DNA of 64,000 bases from the NCBI RefSeq assembly GCF_002154605.1, contig NZ_MUNE01000148.1, positions 1 to 64,000 on the forward strand, written 5' to 3'. A program made the position numbers and the translations under genes. The notes under the pieces were generated by a model, which had not been told where the DNA came from, made no database searches, and worked only from the letters and a program-made list of their open reading frames with translations. This DNA comes from Streptomyces milbemycinicus. GTDB lineage: Bacteria > Actinomycetota > Actinomycetes > Streptomycetales > Streptomycetaceae. Below, piece after piece: positions 37,105-45,974 of the stretch (positions are counted from its first letter, which is position 1; each line of letters opens with the position of its first letter).

Positions 37105-38373
37105 GTGCGCGTCCGTGCCACCGCCGCCGTCGCACTGGTCGCCAGCCTTGCCCTCGCCGCCTGCTCGGTGGTCCTGCTCTACGCCGTCCACACCAACCTG
37201 GTCGCCTCCGCCCAGAACGCGGCTCGTGACCACGTCGACAAGGCAGCCCACCAACTCGGCTCAGGAACACCTCCGGCCGACGTACAGGCCGCCCTGCCGG
37301 ACATCATCCTGGACACCGCGCCCACTGCCGATGCGTCGTCCACTGCGTCGGCAGACCAGGGTGCCAGTGCCAGTGTGGGCACGCCCACGGGGCCGATCCT
37401 GGTGCAGGCCTTTCCGAACCGTGCTCCCGCGCATACCGCCGTCATCACTCTGACCTGGGCCCTGGTCCCCTGTACCGCCCTGCTGGTCCTGCTGGTGGCC
37501 TACCTGGCGTGGTACGCCATGGGCCGGGCACTGCGACCGGTGGAGAACATCCGTGCCGAGTTCGCCGACATCACCGCCCACAGTCTGCAGCGACGCGTCC
37601 CCGTCCCCGACTCCGACGACGAGGTCGCATGGCTGGCGGAGACGATGAACGGCACTCTCGATCAACTCCAGCGTTCCGTCGGCCGCCTGCGGACCTTCAC
37701 CTCGGATGCCTCGCACGAACTGCGTGGCCCCCTCACCACCCTGAAGGCCCGTCTCGAGCTGGCCCTGGCCCGTCCCGACCGGGCTGAATGGACCGCGGTC
37801 GGCAGCGAGGCGCTGCGCGACACCACACGTCTTGAGGACATCGTCGCCGATCTGCTGCTCCTTGCCCGCCTGGACGCCCGCCAGCCCCTGAAACTCCAAC
37901 CTCTTCGCGTGACTGACCTCTTGCGACGGACCCTCGCCGAGCGCTACCCCGGTCAACCTGTCGTCCTCGTAGCGGACTCCGACCCCGATGAGGCGGTCCT
38001 GGGCAGTCGTACGGCACTCGCCCGCCTCTTCACCAACCTCCTCGACAACGCTCTGCGCCACGCACACAGCACGGTGACGGTGGAGGTGCGTCACACGGAG
38101 CACGAAGTGGTCGTCGAGGTGAGCGACGACGGTCCGGGCATCCCCGAACCCGACCGGGAGAGGGTCTTCGACCGCTTCACGCGTCTGGACAACGCCCGTA
38201 CCCGCAGCGAGGGAGGCACAGGTCTTGGCCTCGCTATCGCCCGCGACATCGCGACCGCTCACGGGGGGACGCTCACTGCCGAACCACCTCGGACCACTGA
38301 CGGGGGTGCCCGTCTGCTCCTGATCACCGCCAGGCAAGACCAACCGCACAGCACATCGCGGCCGCGCGACTGA
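37105..38373 (+). CDS. Sensor histidine kinase, partner of the preceding regulator
   Basis: About 422 residues in this frame. TM1 is [20 protein letters not shown]; an extracytoplasmic loop of about 80 residues rich in Ala, Ser and Asp follows; TM2 is near 37445-37525; then HAMP (RALRPVENI), HisKA with the phospho-His in [10 protein letters not shown], and HATPase motifs [19 protein letters not shown] and [13 protein letters not shown] 37105 is the first usable start in this frame. The expected GTGA overlap with the regulator stop (GTG 37061) is one base out of frame and would read VTADTAD then [11 protein letters not shown] if a base were added near 37080. So either a 1-base deletion exists or the start is the later GTG. 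Confidence 0.88.
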   Translation: MRVRATAAVALVASLALAACSVVLLYAVHTNLVASAQNAARDHVDKAAHQLGSGTPPADVQAALPDIILDTAPTADASSTASADQGASASVGTPTGPILVQAFPNRAPAHTAVITLTWALVPCTALLVLLVAYLAWYAMGRALRPVENIRAEFADITAHSLQRRVPVPDSDDEVAWLAETMNGTLDQLQRSVGRLRTFTSDASHELRGPLTTLKARLELALARPDRAEWTAVGSEALRDTTRLEDIVADLLLLARLDARQPLKLQPLRVTDLLRRTLAERYPGQPVVLVADSDPDEAVLGSRTALARLFTNLLDNALRHAHSTVTVEVRHTEHEVVVEVSDDGPGIPEPDRERVFDRFTRLDNARTRSEGGTGLGLAIARDIATAHGGTLTAEPPRTTDGGARLLLITARQDQPHSTSRPRD

Positions 38374-38717
38374 AGATCGGACGCGTGTGAGGGCGCGTGA
38401 GTGGGTGCCGTGCTCAAGGCCCCCGTGGCGTCGAGAGTCGAGAGAGGTGTTCTGCGCTCTTTACGGCCCCGCGGTCCGGAGAATGGTTCATCGCCCATTC
38501 ATGTGAGAGACAAGCGGCCGATTGATCATCGACGCTGGATTCAGATCCGGTGTCCGTGCGAAGCCGGACACGGCTGGACGGGCGCCCTGGTTAACGCTCG
38601 TGGCGGCTCACGGCGCTGGAACGGCATCCCAAGGGTGACCGCGTGCCTCCGGTACCCCGGACCGGGGACCCAGGCACGCTCCGGTGAGAGGTGGATCCGG
38701 TGGAAGGGACAGCTCCG
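38374..38717. other. 344-base stretch without a recognisable gene
   Basis: It lies between the sensor kinase and the broken hydrolase. No reading frame with family resemblance, no hairpin terminator with a T-run and no clear repeat was seen. It must contain the promoter of the hydrolase gene; the start at 38718 has GGAAGGGA upstream. Confidence 0.4.
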
Positions 38718-38870
38718 ATGGCGCTGAACTACTCTCAGGCGCCGACCAGAAAGGTGACCGCCGCCAACGGAATGGAGTACGCGTACCGTGAGGTCGGCGA
38801 GGGCGGAGTGCCCCTGGTTCTGTTGGTGCACTTCAGGGGCAACCTCGACAACTGGACCCGGCGCTGGTGA
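38718..38870 (+). pseudogene. Alpha/beta hydrolase, N-terminal fragment
   Basis: ATG 38718 reads KVTAANGMEYAYREVGEG and LVHFRGNLDNW, the opening of a Streptomyces alpha/beta hydrolase, and stops at 38870. One missing G after AACTGG would restore NWDPALVNA for a few more codons, but then the sequence passes into a reversed IS5-type fragment. The catalytic GxSxG and His are gone. It was truncated by insertion or rearrangement and probably frameshifted later. Confidence 0.65.
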
Positions 38871-39121
38871 ACGCGCGGTGGGCTGCGGGGTCGGCGCTGC
38901 TTTTGACGGGCCCGGCGGTGTGCTGGTGAGCGCAGGCGACAGTGGAGTCCACCGCGACGATCCAGCCGAGGTTGCCTTCGGTGTCGGCCTGGGTCGGCAG
39001 AGCGGGCCGGTCCGGTACTTGAACGTGATCGTGTCGACCCCGCCACCGCCCACCCCCGCCCTGGCACCCGGTCGGGTGACACGGGTGCGATCCGTGCCCA
39101 CTGGGCGTCAGCCAACGGCAT
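38871..39121 (-). pseudogene. IS5-family transposase remnant
   Basis: Read leftward from ATG 39121: MPLADAQWARIAPVSPDR, then in shifted frames a GRGGRWR trace, FKYRTGP, and GNLGWIVAVDSTVACAHQH with the catalytic Asp region. This is the N-terminal third of IS5-type (IS1647-like) transposases common in Streptomyces, with an internal deletion and frame changes. It separates the hydrolase fragment on its left from other fragments on its right. Confidence 0.7.
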
Positions 39122-39400
39122 GCAGCCGGTGGAGCGCACCACCAGCTTGGCCAGACGCCCCAGCTCGGCTGCGATCTGAGGAGTGAGCACGTCGTTGAAA
39201 GGCTGGTGCTGAGCGATCTCGGGGGCAAGCGTATCGAGCAGCATGCCTCGCTCGTCGCCATGACAGCTCAGAACGAGATGATCGGGTTGGCTTAGTGTGC
39301 CGTTCAGCACGTCGGCGAGATGGCTGGGAAATCCGACAGGCAGCAGCCGGACATCGGCACCGTACTCAGCGAGGAGACTGCGCAGCGCATAGGGCTCGCC
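39122..39400 (-). pseudogene. Fragment of an unidentified gene
   Basis: Read leftward about 90 residues: GGEPYALRSLLAEYGADVRL, GFPSHLADVLNG, LVLSCHGDERGMLLDTLAPE, and QPFNDVLTPQIAAELGRLAK, breaking off at STGC where the IS5-type sequence starts. The motif SCHGDERG hints at a caspase-like or nucleotide-related Rossmann-type protein, but I cannot name the family. Its 5' end merges with the hydroxylase fragment at about 39400-39450. Confidence 0.45.
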
Positions 39401-39785
39401 CCCCGGTGGCCCCGATCGCAACCAACGCTTGCCGCTGGCCCGCTGGGTGCCGGCCACCGCCCGGTTGACCTGCGGAGGGATCAGGGTGTGTGCACAGCAG
39501 GTCCTCTTCGCGGACCTGCTCGTAGTAGCGGCGGATGTTCTCGCCGAACGCCGGGTCGGCTTGGGCGAACCAGTCGGCGGCGGAAGCCAGCGCCATCAGG
39601 GAGCTGTTCATGTAGTCGCTGGTGCGGCCGAGCATGCCGTTGCTGTAGTCGGCCCACACCTTGAACGCCTTGCGCCGCTTGACCAGGTCGTCCGGGGTCT
39701 TCGGAGTCAGGAACGAGGTGCCGACCGGTTCGCCGGAGGTGGGGGAGGTGTAGGTCAGGGTGTCCTTGTGCTCGGCGGTCGAGGC
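39401..39785 (-). pseudogene. 4-hydroxyphenylacetate 3-hydroxylase (HpaB)-type, N-terminal fragment
   Basis: Read leftward: AEHKDTLTYTSPTSGEPVGT, FLTPKTPDDLVKRRKAFKVW, GRTSDYMNSSLMALASAADW and NIRRYYEQVREEDLLCTH; with a frame change it goes on as IPPQVNRAVAGTQRASG. This is the region after the first about 50 residues of HpaB-family flavin monooxygenases. The start, the remainder and the active site are missing. On its right it abuts a truncated MarR gene pointing the other way. Confidence 0.7.
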
Positions 39786-39787
39786 GA

Positions 39788-40080
39788 AGAAGGTCGCGGA
39801 GCTGTCCGGCATGAGCCGCGCGGCCGTGTCGGCACTGGTGAACACGCTGGAGCGCGACGGCATGGTGCGGAAGGAGCGCGCGGCCTACGACGGACGCGCC
39901 GTGGGACTCTCGCTCACCGATTCCGGCCAGGAGGCGATCACCTCCGCGTTCCTCGCCCACAACAAGCGGGAGCAGGAGTGGGCGGGCGCCCTCAGCGAGG
40001 ACGAGACCCGCATGCTGGTCGAGCTACTTGGCAAGCTGACCGCCCACTCCGTCGACTTCGACGCCAGGCATCGAGCCTGA
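39788..40080 (+). pseudogene. MarR-family regulator, C-terminal fragment
   Basis: The frame reads VAELSGMSRAAVSALVNTLE, DGMVRKERAAYDGRAVGLSL, and ends LTAHSVDFDARHRA at 40080. This covers the recognition helix, wing and C-terminal helix of a MarR protein, but the first 50-60 residues (dimerisation and start) are replaced by reversed hydroxylase sequence. MarR and HpaB genes are often divergent neighbours, so one deletion removing both 5' ends and the shared promoter explains the junction. Confidence 0.7.
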
Positions 40081-40091
40081 GACATCAGGTG

Positions 40092-40128
40092 CTGAAGGGG
40101 ATCTTCAGGACGTTCAGCGGATCTTCAG
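40092..40128. promoter_or_regulatory. Second copy of the candidate response-regulator site
   Basis: CTGAA at 40092 followed by TTCAG boxes at 40104, 40113 and 40124 (spacing 9 and 11). The block matches the reverse complement of 36316-36352 at 33 of 37 positions. It lies 102-138 bases upstream of the start of the small secreted protein, which makes that gene a likely target of the regulator at 36387. Confidence 0.65.
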
Positions 40129-40229
40129 CCGGCAGGGGCGAGAGTTGCCTCGTTCTCGATCCCGAGGGAAACGGGGCCGGACGCGTGCCGGTACCCCTGT
40201 CTCCCTCCACCTGCGAAGGAGTTGATCGC

Positions 40230-40592
40230 ATGAAGGTGCGTAGGAACAGCATCTCGCGTCGTCAGGGTGCCGTGATGGCCGGCGCACTGGCCGTGCTGCT
40301 CGCCTCGGGCGGGGTTGCCGCTGCGGCCGCGACCGGCAGCAGCACCACCAAGCACCACGGCGCCACGGTCTCCGAGGCGCCCGGCAACCCGCACCCGCAG
40401 CACATCAAGCCGGGCACCGCACAGAAGCTGCGCGACCTCACGGTCGTCGAGGGCGGCCCCGTCACGGCCGATGGGCCGTCCGTCGTCGAGGTGCCCGGCG
40501 CGAAGCCGAAGGGCTGGGATCTCGGCGAGGCCACGCCGGTGAAGGACGCCCCCGTCGTCGTCGGCGGCGAAGGCAACACCACGCTGCGTTAG
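40230..40592 (+). CDS. Small secreted protein of unknown function
   Basis: 120 residues from ATG 40230, with GAAGGAG 8 bases upstream. The start shows a signal peptide: basic MKVRRNSISRR, hydrophobic GAVMAGALAVLLASGGVAAA, and likely cleavage after AAA near residue 34. The mature part is about 85 residues, rich in Pro, Gly and Val, with no Cys, and has HHGATVSEAPGNPHPQHIKP and VVEVPGAKPKGWDLGEA. I do not recognise a family. The upstream repeat block shared with the two-component genes suggests envelope-stress-type control. A strong terminator follows. Confidence 0.75.
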   Translation: MKVRRNSISRRQGAVMAGALAVLLASGGVAAAAATGSSTTKHHGATVSEAPGNPHPQHIKPGTAQKLRDLTVVEGGPVTADGPSVVEVPGAKPKGWDLGEATPVKDAPVVVGGEGNTTLR

Positions 40593-40640
40593 CCGCACAG
40601 CGACAGGGCAGACGTGGGGCTGCCGTGTCGCAGCCACGGA

Positions 40641-40674
40641 ACGCCCGGCCGGAGACGTCCGGCCGGGCGTTTTG
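40641..40674 (+). terminator. Rho-independent terminator
   Basis: Perfect 13-base arms at 40641-40653 and 40658-40670 with loop GACG, followed by TTTG. It lies 49 bases after the stop of the secreted-protein gene. Confidence 0.85.
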
Positions 40675-40747
40675 CATGGCATCTGCATGACATACAGCCG
40701 ACTCCGCCCGAAATCTCGCCCTTCTCCCCTGGGGGGATCGCCGGGCA

Positions 40748-40764
40748 GTCGGATTTTGACCATG
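40748..40764. promoter_or_regulatory. 17-base element shared with the flavodoxin promoter
   Basis: GTCGGATTTTGACCATG lies 111 bases before the DsbA-like gene. The same element with one change (A for G) occurs at 43964-43980 before the flavodoxin gene, next to an AraC-type regulator. It is a candidate binding site for that regulator. Confidence 0.5.
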
Positions 40765-40874
40765 GGGAGTCGTCTGCGTATCCGGCAACGACGGGCTTCT
40801 GAGCATAGTTTTGACGGCGTCGGCCCGACCGATACAGAGAGCCGGGTGACGGATTCCGGAAAGGACGAAGCGCG

Positions 40875-41525
40875 ATGAGTTCTGTGGAGCGCATTCGGCT
40901 GACGTATGCCTTCGACGCCTACTGCGGCTGGTGCTACGGTTTCGGCCCCGCCTTGCACGAGTTCGCCACCGCCAACGCGGACCGGCTGGAGCTGCGAGTG
41001 CTGTCCGGCGGTCTGTTCACCGGCTCGCGCGCACTTCCGGTGTCGTCCTACCCGCACATCCCCGGCGCCAACGAGCGCATCACCCAACTGACCGGTGTCA
41101 CTTTCGGCGACGGTTACCGGGCCGCGCTGGCGGACGGAAACGTGGTGATGGACTCCGCCGATGCCGCCACCGGCCTGGTCGCGCTGCGCAGCCAGCCAGG
41201 CGTGAACGCCCTGGAAGCGGCGGCCGCGATGCAGCGTGCTTGGTACCGTGACGGCCGCAACCTGTCCGCTGCCGGAGTGTACCGGGAGCTCGCGGCCGAG
41301 CTGAGTCTGGACGCCGAGGCGGTGGCGGCCGCGTTCGCTTCGCCCGCCGCCCGTGCCGAGGCGAAGGCCGACTTCCTCGAGGTGCGCCGCCTGGGCGTCG
41401 ATGCCTACCCGACGCTGCTGCTGCACACCGCCCACGGCACCGACCGCCTGGGCGGCCCGGTCGCCTCGGCCGACGCGCTCACCCACGCCCTGGACCAGCA
41501 CATGGCCGCCACCACGGCCGCCTGA
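40875..41525 (+). CDS. DsbA-family thiol oxidoreductase-like protein
   Basis: 216 residues from ATG 40875, with GGAAAGGA upstream. The thioredoxin-fold active site is AYCGWCYGF near residue 15-22, with cis-Pro region DAYPTLLLH near 175. No signal peptide is seen, so it is cytosolic, like the FrnE/2-hydroxychromene-carboxylate-isomerase-like branch. It may reduce or isomerise small molecules or protect protein thiols. It heads a rightward group with a broken MBL gene and a broken aquaporin gene and shares a promoter element with the flavodoxin gene at 44067, suggesting a redox or electrophile-stress regulon. Confidence 0.85.
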   Translation: MSSVERIRLTYAFDAYCGWCYGFGPALHEFATANADRLELRVLSGGLFTGSRALPVSSYPHIPGANERITQLTGVTFGDGYRAALADGNVVMDSADAATGLVALRSQPGVNALEAAAAMQRAWYRDGRNLSAAGVYRELAAELSLDAEAVAAAFASPAARAEAKADFLEVRRLGVDAYPTLLLHTAHGTDRLGGPVASADALTHALDQHMAATTAA

Positions 41526-41564
41526 AACCACCCCTCACACAACCCCTCGAAGCGCAGTGCACCC

Positions 41565-42372
41565 ATGTCCAGCCCGACGTATTCCGTTCACACGGCCGAC
41601 GACACCGGCCTGGACAAGTCGTCCGTCCTCGTCACGGGCGAGCGCGAAGCACTCCTGGTCGACGGCCAGTTCACGCTCGCCGAGCAGCACCGGATCCTGG
41701 GGGACGTCATCGACAGCGGCAAGGAGCTGACCACCGTCGTGGTCACCACCGCCGACCCTGATTACTACTTCGGCCTGGAAGTGATCCGCCAGGCGTTCCC
41801 GGAGGTGCGGATCGTCGCCCCGCCACCACCGTGGAGCGGATCAAGAGAAGTTGGCAGGGCAAGCTCAAGACCTGGGCACACCTGGGCAAGAACCTGACCA
41901 CCGAGGTGATCGTCCCGGAGGTGCTGCAAGGAGACCACGTCAGCATCGAGGGCCACGACTTCGAGCTGCGCGGCGGCCACCCCGACCTGGTCTGGCGCAC
42001 CGAGTACCTGTGGCAGTCCGAGGACCGCGCGGTGGTGGGCGGGGGCCTGCTCTTCGCCGGTCTGCATGCGTGGACCGCCGACACCCCTACGCCGCGTGAG
42101 CGGCACGCCTGGGCCGAGACACTGGCCGAGATGGAGCGGCTCGCCCCCGGTTCGTGGTCGCCGGCCACCGTTCCGCCGACTCCGCCACCGATGCTTCGGT
42201 GATCGGCTTCACTCGCACCTAACTCGCCGAGTTCGAGGAGGAACTGGCCAAGCACGGCAACGACTCCGAGGCTCTGAAGTCCGCGATGCTCCAGCGTTAC
42301 CCAGACCTGGGCCTGGCGGTGGCTCTGGACCTGGGCACCAAGGTCGCCACCGGCGAGATGAGCTGGGGCTGA
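41565..42372 (+). pseudogene. MBL-fold metallo-hydrolase with two frameshifts and a stop
   Basis: ATG 41565 reads SSPTYSVHTADDTGLDKSSV and TTADPDYYFGLEVIRQAFPE, then shifts frame near 41825 where one missing G would give VAPATTVERIK. The second frame carries DHVSIEGHDFELRGGHPDLV and a late HAWTADTPTP. It shifts again near 42165; the third frame reads RFVVAGH, meets TAA at TRT*LAEF (a Tyr codon in place of the stop would fit), and ends GEMSWG at 42372. The first metal motif, normally HxHxDH, is TADPDYY, so even the intact ancestor may not have been a standard hydrolase. Confidence 0.75.
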
Positions 42373-42413
42373 CCCATACTCACGAGGGCCCCTGCGCCGG
42401 GTGGTGGGCCACC

Positions 42414-42930
42414 GTGACCACCACCTGGGGCGCAACCGCCGCGGAGTCCGTCCTGACCGGCGGTGTCTTCTTCGCCGCGGCCACCACCGTCCGCTGGGTG
42501 ATGGTGGGTTCCCCACTCGGCCGGGACCTGCCGGAGCCGCACCTTCGGCTCGAGTTCGTGGCGGTGATCGTCGGCGCGGTGCTCGTGTGGGCGCCGCCGT
42601 CTCCATGGGGTCGTCACTCCGGCGGACACCTCAACCCGGCCGCCGCCCTCGGCCTGTGGTTGACAGGCGTCTTCCCCGGCCGCCGACGGTGTACATCGCC
42701 CCTGCTCGCTGGTTTCGTAGTCGGCAATGGCCGCCTGGCCCGCCTCGTGTGGGGACCGGCGGCGGATCGACTACGCCGCAGTTGAGTCCGCCCCTGCCTG
42801 GCCGGACGCTGCGTTGTTCATCGCCGAAGCCGTGTCCTGAGCGGCGATCCTCGGTGTCACCCTGCTGCTGATGCGAACCGGCCCGCCGGTAGGCGGCCTC
42901 TGTGGGTCTCTGTCTATTGGCTCCGCTCGC
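42414..42930 (+). pseudogene. MIP-family aquaporin/glycerol channel, broken
   Basis: GTG 42414 reads AAESVLTGGVFFAAATTVRW, LEFVAVIVGAVLVW and SGGHLNPAAALGLWLTG, the first half of an aquaporin with its first NPA box. Near 42685 the frame changes (GVFPGR then YIA), and a third frame carries IDYAAVESPPAWPDAALFIA, a stop codon, then AAILGVTLLLMRTGPP. The second NPA box is not seen before the AraC gene, so the protein is truncated. Confidence 0.7.
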
Positions 42931-42941
42931 GGGAGCGGCGC

Positions 42942-43895
42942 TCACCGCCCAGGTCGCCTGGCGTCGGCCGTTTCGCTCCCGCCATCCTCCGAGGAGCGGC
43001 CGCGGACGGTCACACGGAAGGAGATCGGAGACTGGCCGGTGCGCTGGTGGAAGAACTTGCTGAAGTTGGTGGCGCTGGTGAAGCCCAGTTGCGCCGCGAC
43101 ACGGGCGGCTGATTGATTGCCGTGCGCCAGGAGGCGCTTGGCTTCCAGGACGACCCGCCGGTCGATGAACTCCTTCGCCCCCACCCCGGCTCCGGTCAGC
43201 GCGGCCCTGGAGAGGGTGCGGGGTGAGTAGCCCAGGGCTCGGGCGTAGTCCTCCAGGCGACGGGTGCGGGTGAAGTCGCGTTCGACCGCGTCACGGAAGT
43301 GGAGGAATGTCTGCCCTGGGTCCGGTGCCGGGCTGCCGACGGGCGCGGTGCGCTGCGAAAGGCGCAGCACGAGGACTGCCAGCAGGTGGCGCAACACCGC
43401 CAAGTGCGCTTCCAGGGAGATGCCACGCAACGCCTGGAACTCCAGCGCCAGATGGTCCACGGCCATCTCCAGCGCGTGACGGTCCTCGGGACCGGGAACC
43501 TGGAGCGTAGGGGCGTACGGATCGTCCATCCGCGCTGCGGCCACGGTGGCCGGATCCAGGAAGTCGCCCTCGAAGAGGACCAGGGTGCCCTCGGCGTCGT
43601 CCAGATCACCCCACTGCTGCACCTGACCAGGTCGGGTCCAGAGCCAGGAGCCCGGCTTGAGGGCGTAGCCGGTGAAGTCCACCGTGTGCCACAACGAGCC
43701 GCTGGAGAGGGTGATCAGGTGGTGAAACGTGGGTCGCTGCGGTGCCTGCAGCCCTCCTTCGCCCATGTGGACGGCGGCCCGCTCCCGCAGGTCGGCCAGA
43801 GAGATGATTTCGATGCCGGCAGGTGTTCCGACGGCGGGAGCGAAGCCGATGTCCGCGATCTCGCGCGATGTGCCCTGTCGTTTTCTCACCGTCAC
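42942..43895 (-). CDS. AraC-family transcriptional regulator
   Basis: 317 residues; the start is GTG 43895 (TVRKRQGTSREIADIGF). The N-terminal about 150 residues form a cupin-like sensor (FHHLITLSSGSLWHTVDFTG, PGSWLWTRPGQVQQWGD). The C-terminal about 100 residues hold two AraC helix-turn-helices (EDYARALGYSPRTLSRAALT and AARVAAQLGFTSATNFSKFF) and the family end TGQSPISFR. It is divergent from the flavodoxin gene, and the 17-base element in between recurs before the DsbA-like gene, so both are likely targets. The inducer is unknown. Confidence 0.9.
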   Translation of the reverse strand: MTVRKRQGTSREIADIGFAPAVGTPAGIEIISLADLRERAAVHMGEGGLQAPQRPTFHHLITLSSGSLWHTVDFTGYALKPGSWLWTRPGQVQQWGDLDDAEGTLVLFEGDFLDPATVAAARMDDPYAPTLQVPGPEDRHALEMAVDHLALEFQALRGISLEAHLAVLRHLLAVLVLRLSQRTAPVGSPAPDPGQTFLHFRDAVERDFTRTRRLEDYARALGYSPRTLSRAALTGAGVGAKEFIDRRVVLEAKRLLAHGNQSAARVAAQLGFTSATNFSKFFHQRTGQSPISFRVTVRGRSSEDGGSETADARRPGR

Positions 43896-43963
43896 CAGTA
43901 GCCACCATCACGCAGGGAACCTGGCCGTTACCAGCTTAACCGGAGTAGCCGTCACACCCAAGT

Positions 43964-43980
43964 GTCGGATTTTAACCATG
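43964..43980. promoter_or_regulatory. 17-base element, second copy
   Basis: GTCGGATTTTAACCATG, 16 of 17 bases identical to 40748-40764, lies 87 bases before the flavodoxin gene in the gap shared with the divergent AraC-type gene. Confidence 0.5.
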
Positions 43981-44066
43981 ATCTGTCAGCCTCCTACCTG
44001 GTTCACCTGCGAGGACGCCAATAAGTTGAATCTCGAAGCTTTCATTTTCAAGCGTAGGAGGTACTT

Positions 44067-44657
44067 GTGACTTCGCCCATCGTGTCCGTTGCCTATCACT
44101 CCGGCTACGGCCACACCGCCGTCATTGCCGAGGCTGTTCAGCGTGGTGCCAAGGAGGCCGGCGCCGTCGTGAACCTGATCGCCGTCGGTGAGATCACCGA
44201 AGCCCAGTGGAGGCAGCTGGACGCCTCGGATGCGATCATCTTTGGTTCCCCCACCTACATGGGAACCGCTGCCACCGCTTTCCACGGCTTCGCGGAGGCC
44301 AGTTCCGAGCGTTGGTTCGGGCAGGTTTGGAAGGACAAGCTGGCGGCCGGATTCACCAACTCGGCTTCCAAGGCGGGCGACAAGCAGTCAACTCTCCAGT
44401 ACTTCTCGACGCTGGCGTCGCAGCACGGTATGCACTGGATCGCGCTCGGCCTGCCGGGTGGCTGGAACTCGTCCCAAGGGAGCGAGAACGATCTCAACAG
44501 GCTGGGCTTCTTCCTGGGTGCCGCCGCTCAGTCCAACGCGGATCAGGGGACCGAGGGGGTGACGGCCAGCGACATTGCCACCGCCGAGGCGCTGGGGCGT
44601 CGTGTCGCGGATGCCGCCGCCACGTGGGTGGCCGGCCGCGCCGCACGCGCTGCCTGA
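44067..44657 (+). CDS. Flavodoxin-fold NAD(P)H:quinone oxidoreductase-like protein (WrbA-like)
   Basis: 196 residues; GTG 44067 has AGGAGG 5 bases upstream. The flavin phosphate loop is SVAYHSGYGHTAVIAE at the start; IIFGSPTYMGTAA near residue 60 and LPGGWN near 133 contact the isoalloxazine ring. The length and FGSPTYMG motif fit WrbA/NQO-like flavodoxins that perform two-electron reduction of quinones. With the DsbA-like, MBL and AraC genes it looks like a small redox-stress regulon. A long stretch of transposase remnants begins after it. Confidence 0.88.
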   Translation: MTSPIVSVAYHSGYGHTAVIAEAVQRGAKEAGAVVNLIAVGEITEAQWRQLDASDAIIFGSPTYMGTAATAFHGFAEASSERWFGQVWKDKLAAGFTNSASKAGDKQSTLQYFSTLASQHGMHWIALGLPGGWNSSQGSENDLNRLGFFLGAAAQSNADQGTEGVTASDIATAEALGRRVADAAATWVAGRAARAA

Positions 44658-44881
44658 TCGCGGGCCCTTCGCCCCGGCTGCCGGGTTTCCGTACGGCGCC
44701 GGGGCGGGCGGCAGATCCTTGGCTGGGCTGCCGACAATGCGAGTCGACGGGGTCTCCAGTGCGCCGGGGCCGACGAGTGGTACACGCTCACCGGCAGCCC
44801 CGCCTGTGCCGTTCGGAATGTCATCGCTGCTGCTCGGGGCGGGTCTGGCGTTCCATCACGGTCTGCTGGAACCCTGTCCGG

Positions 44882-45962
44882 GTGATCGTCTCTCTGGTGT
44901 ACCAGGTGGCTCGGAAGCTGCTCGCGTTCCCGGCGTTGCTGTTGCGTCGGGACGCGGCCAAGGACGCGGAACTGCTGGTGCTGCGACACGAGAACGCGGT
45001 GCTGCGCAGGCAGCTCACGAGGCCTGTGCGGTACGAGCCGGCGGATCGGCTGTGGTTCGCGGCGCTGTCGCCGCTAATCCCCCGGTGCCGGTAGGCGAAC
45101 GCGTTCCCGGTGACGCCCGCGACGCCGCTCGTATGGCACCGCAGGCTGACCGCTCGGAAGTGGGACTACAGCAAGCGCCGGGCCAGGCCCGGGAAACCGC
45201 CGACCGCGCCTGTGGTGAAGGCGCTGGTGCTGCGGCTGGCCAAGGAGAATCCGCGGTGGGGCTGCCGACGGATCCAGGGCGAACTCATCCGGCTCGGACA
45301 CCCGGTCGGCGACGGTCTGGGAAATCCTCACAGCGGCAGGCATCGATCCAGCCCCACGCCGGGGAGGCCCGACGCGGCGCGAGTTCCCGACCGCGCAAGC
45401 CGAGTCCATCATCGCCTGCGACTTCCTGTACGTCGACCTGATCGACCTGCGCCGCGTGTACGCGCTGCTGTTCCTCGAGCACGACACACGCCGACTGCAC
45501 ATCGCCGGCGTGACAGCCCATCCCACCGGGCCCTGGACGGTGCAACAGGCGAGAAACCTCGCCATCGAGCTGGGTGTGCGGATGGACACGCTGCGCTTCC
45601 TGCTTCGCGACCAGGACGCGAAGTACACCGATTCCTTCCACGCAGTCTTCGCAGCCGATGACATCGAGGTCGTGCCGACAACGCCTCGAACGCCACGGAT
45701 GAACACGCCATGCGAACGGGTCATCGGAACCCTGCGGCGCAAGGTCCTCGACCACCTGCTCATACGGAACGAAACCCATGCCCGACAGATCCTCGACGCC
45801 TACGCCCAGCACTACAACCGTCATCGCCCACACCAGGCCCGGGCACAGCTCCCTCCCCTCGCCCACGAACACCCGAAGCCCATGAGCGCTCCGACTACTC
45901 ACCGGCTCCTGCACACCCGAATACTCGGCGGCGTGATCAACGAGTACAGATACGCCGCCTGA
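44882..45962 (+). pseudogene. Integrase-core (IS3/IS481-like) transposase with a stop and a frameshift
   Basis: The reading opens VIVSLVYQVARKLLAFPALL and ELLVLRHENAVLRRQL, continues to LIPRCR, then meets TAG at 45092-45094 where its relative at 48571 has Trp (RRRWAKVF). After the stop the same frame goes on PVTPATPLVWHRRLTARKWD and NPRWGCRRIQGELIRLGHPV. Near 45308 the frame changes and reads TVWEILTAAGIDPAPRRGGP, CDFLYVDLIDLRRVYALLFL (DDE core) and NTPCERVIGTLRRKVLDHLL, ending GGVINEYRYAA at 45962. It is full length but inactivated by exactly one nonsense and one frame change. Confidence 0.85.
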
Positions 45963-45974
45963 CCAGCAGCGACG

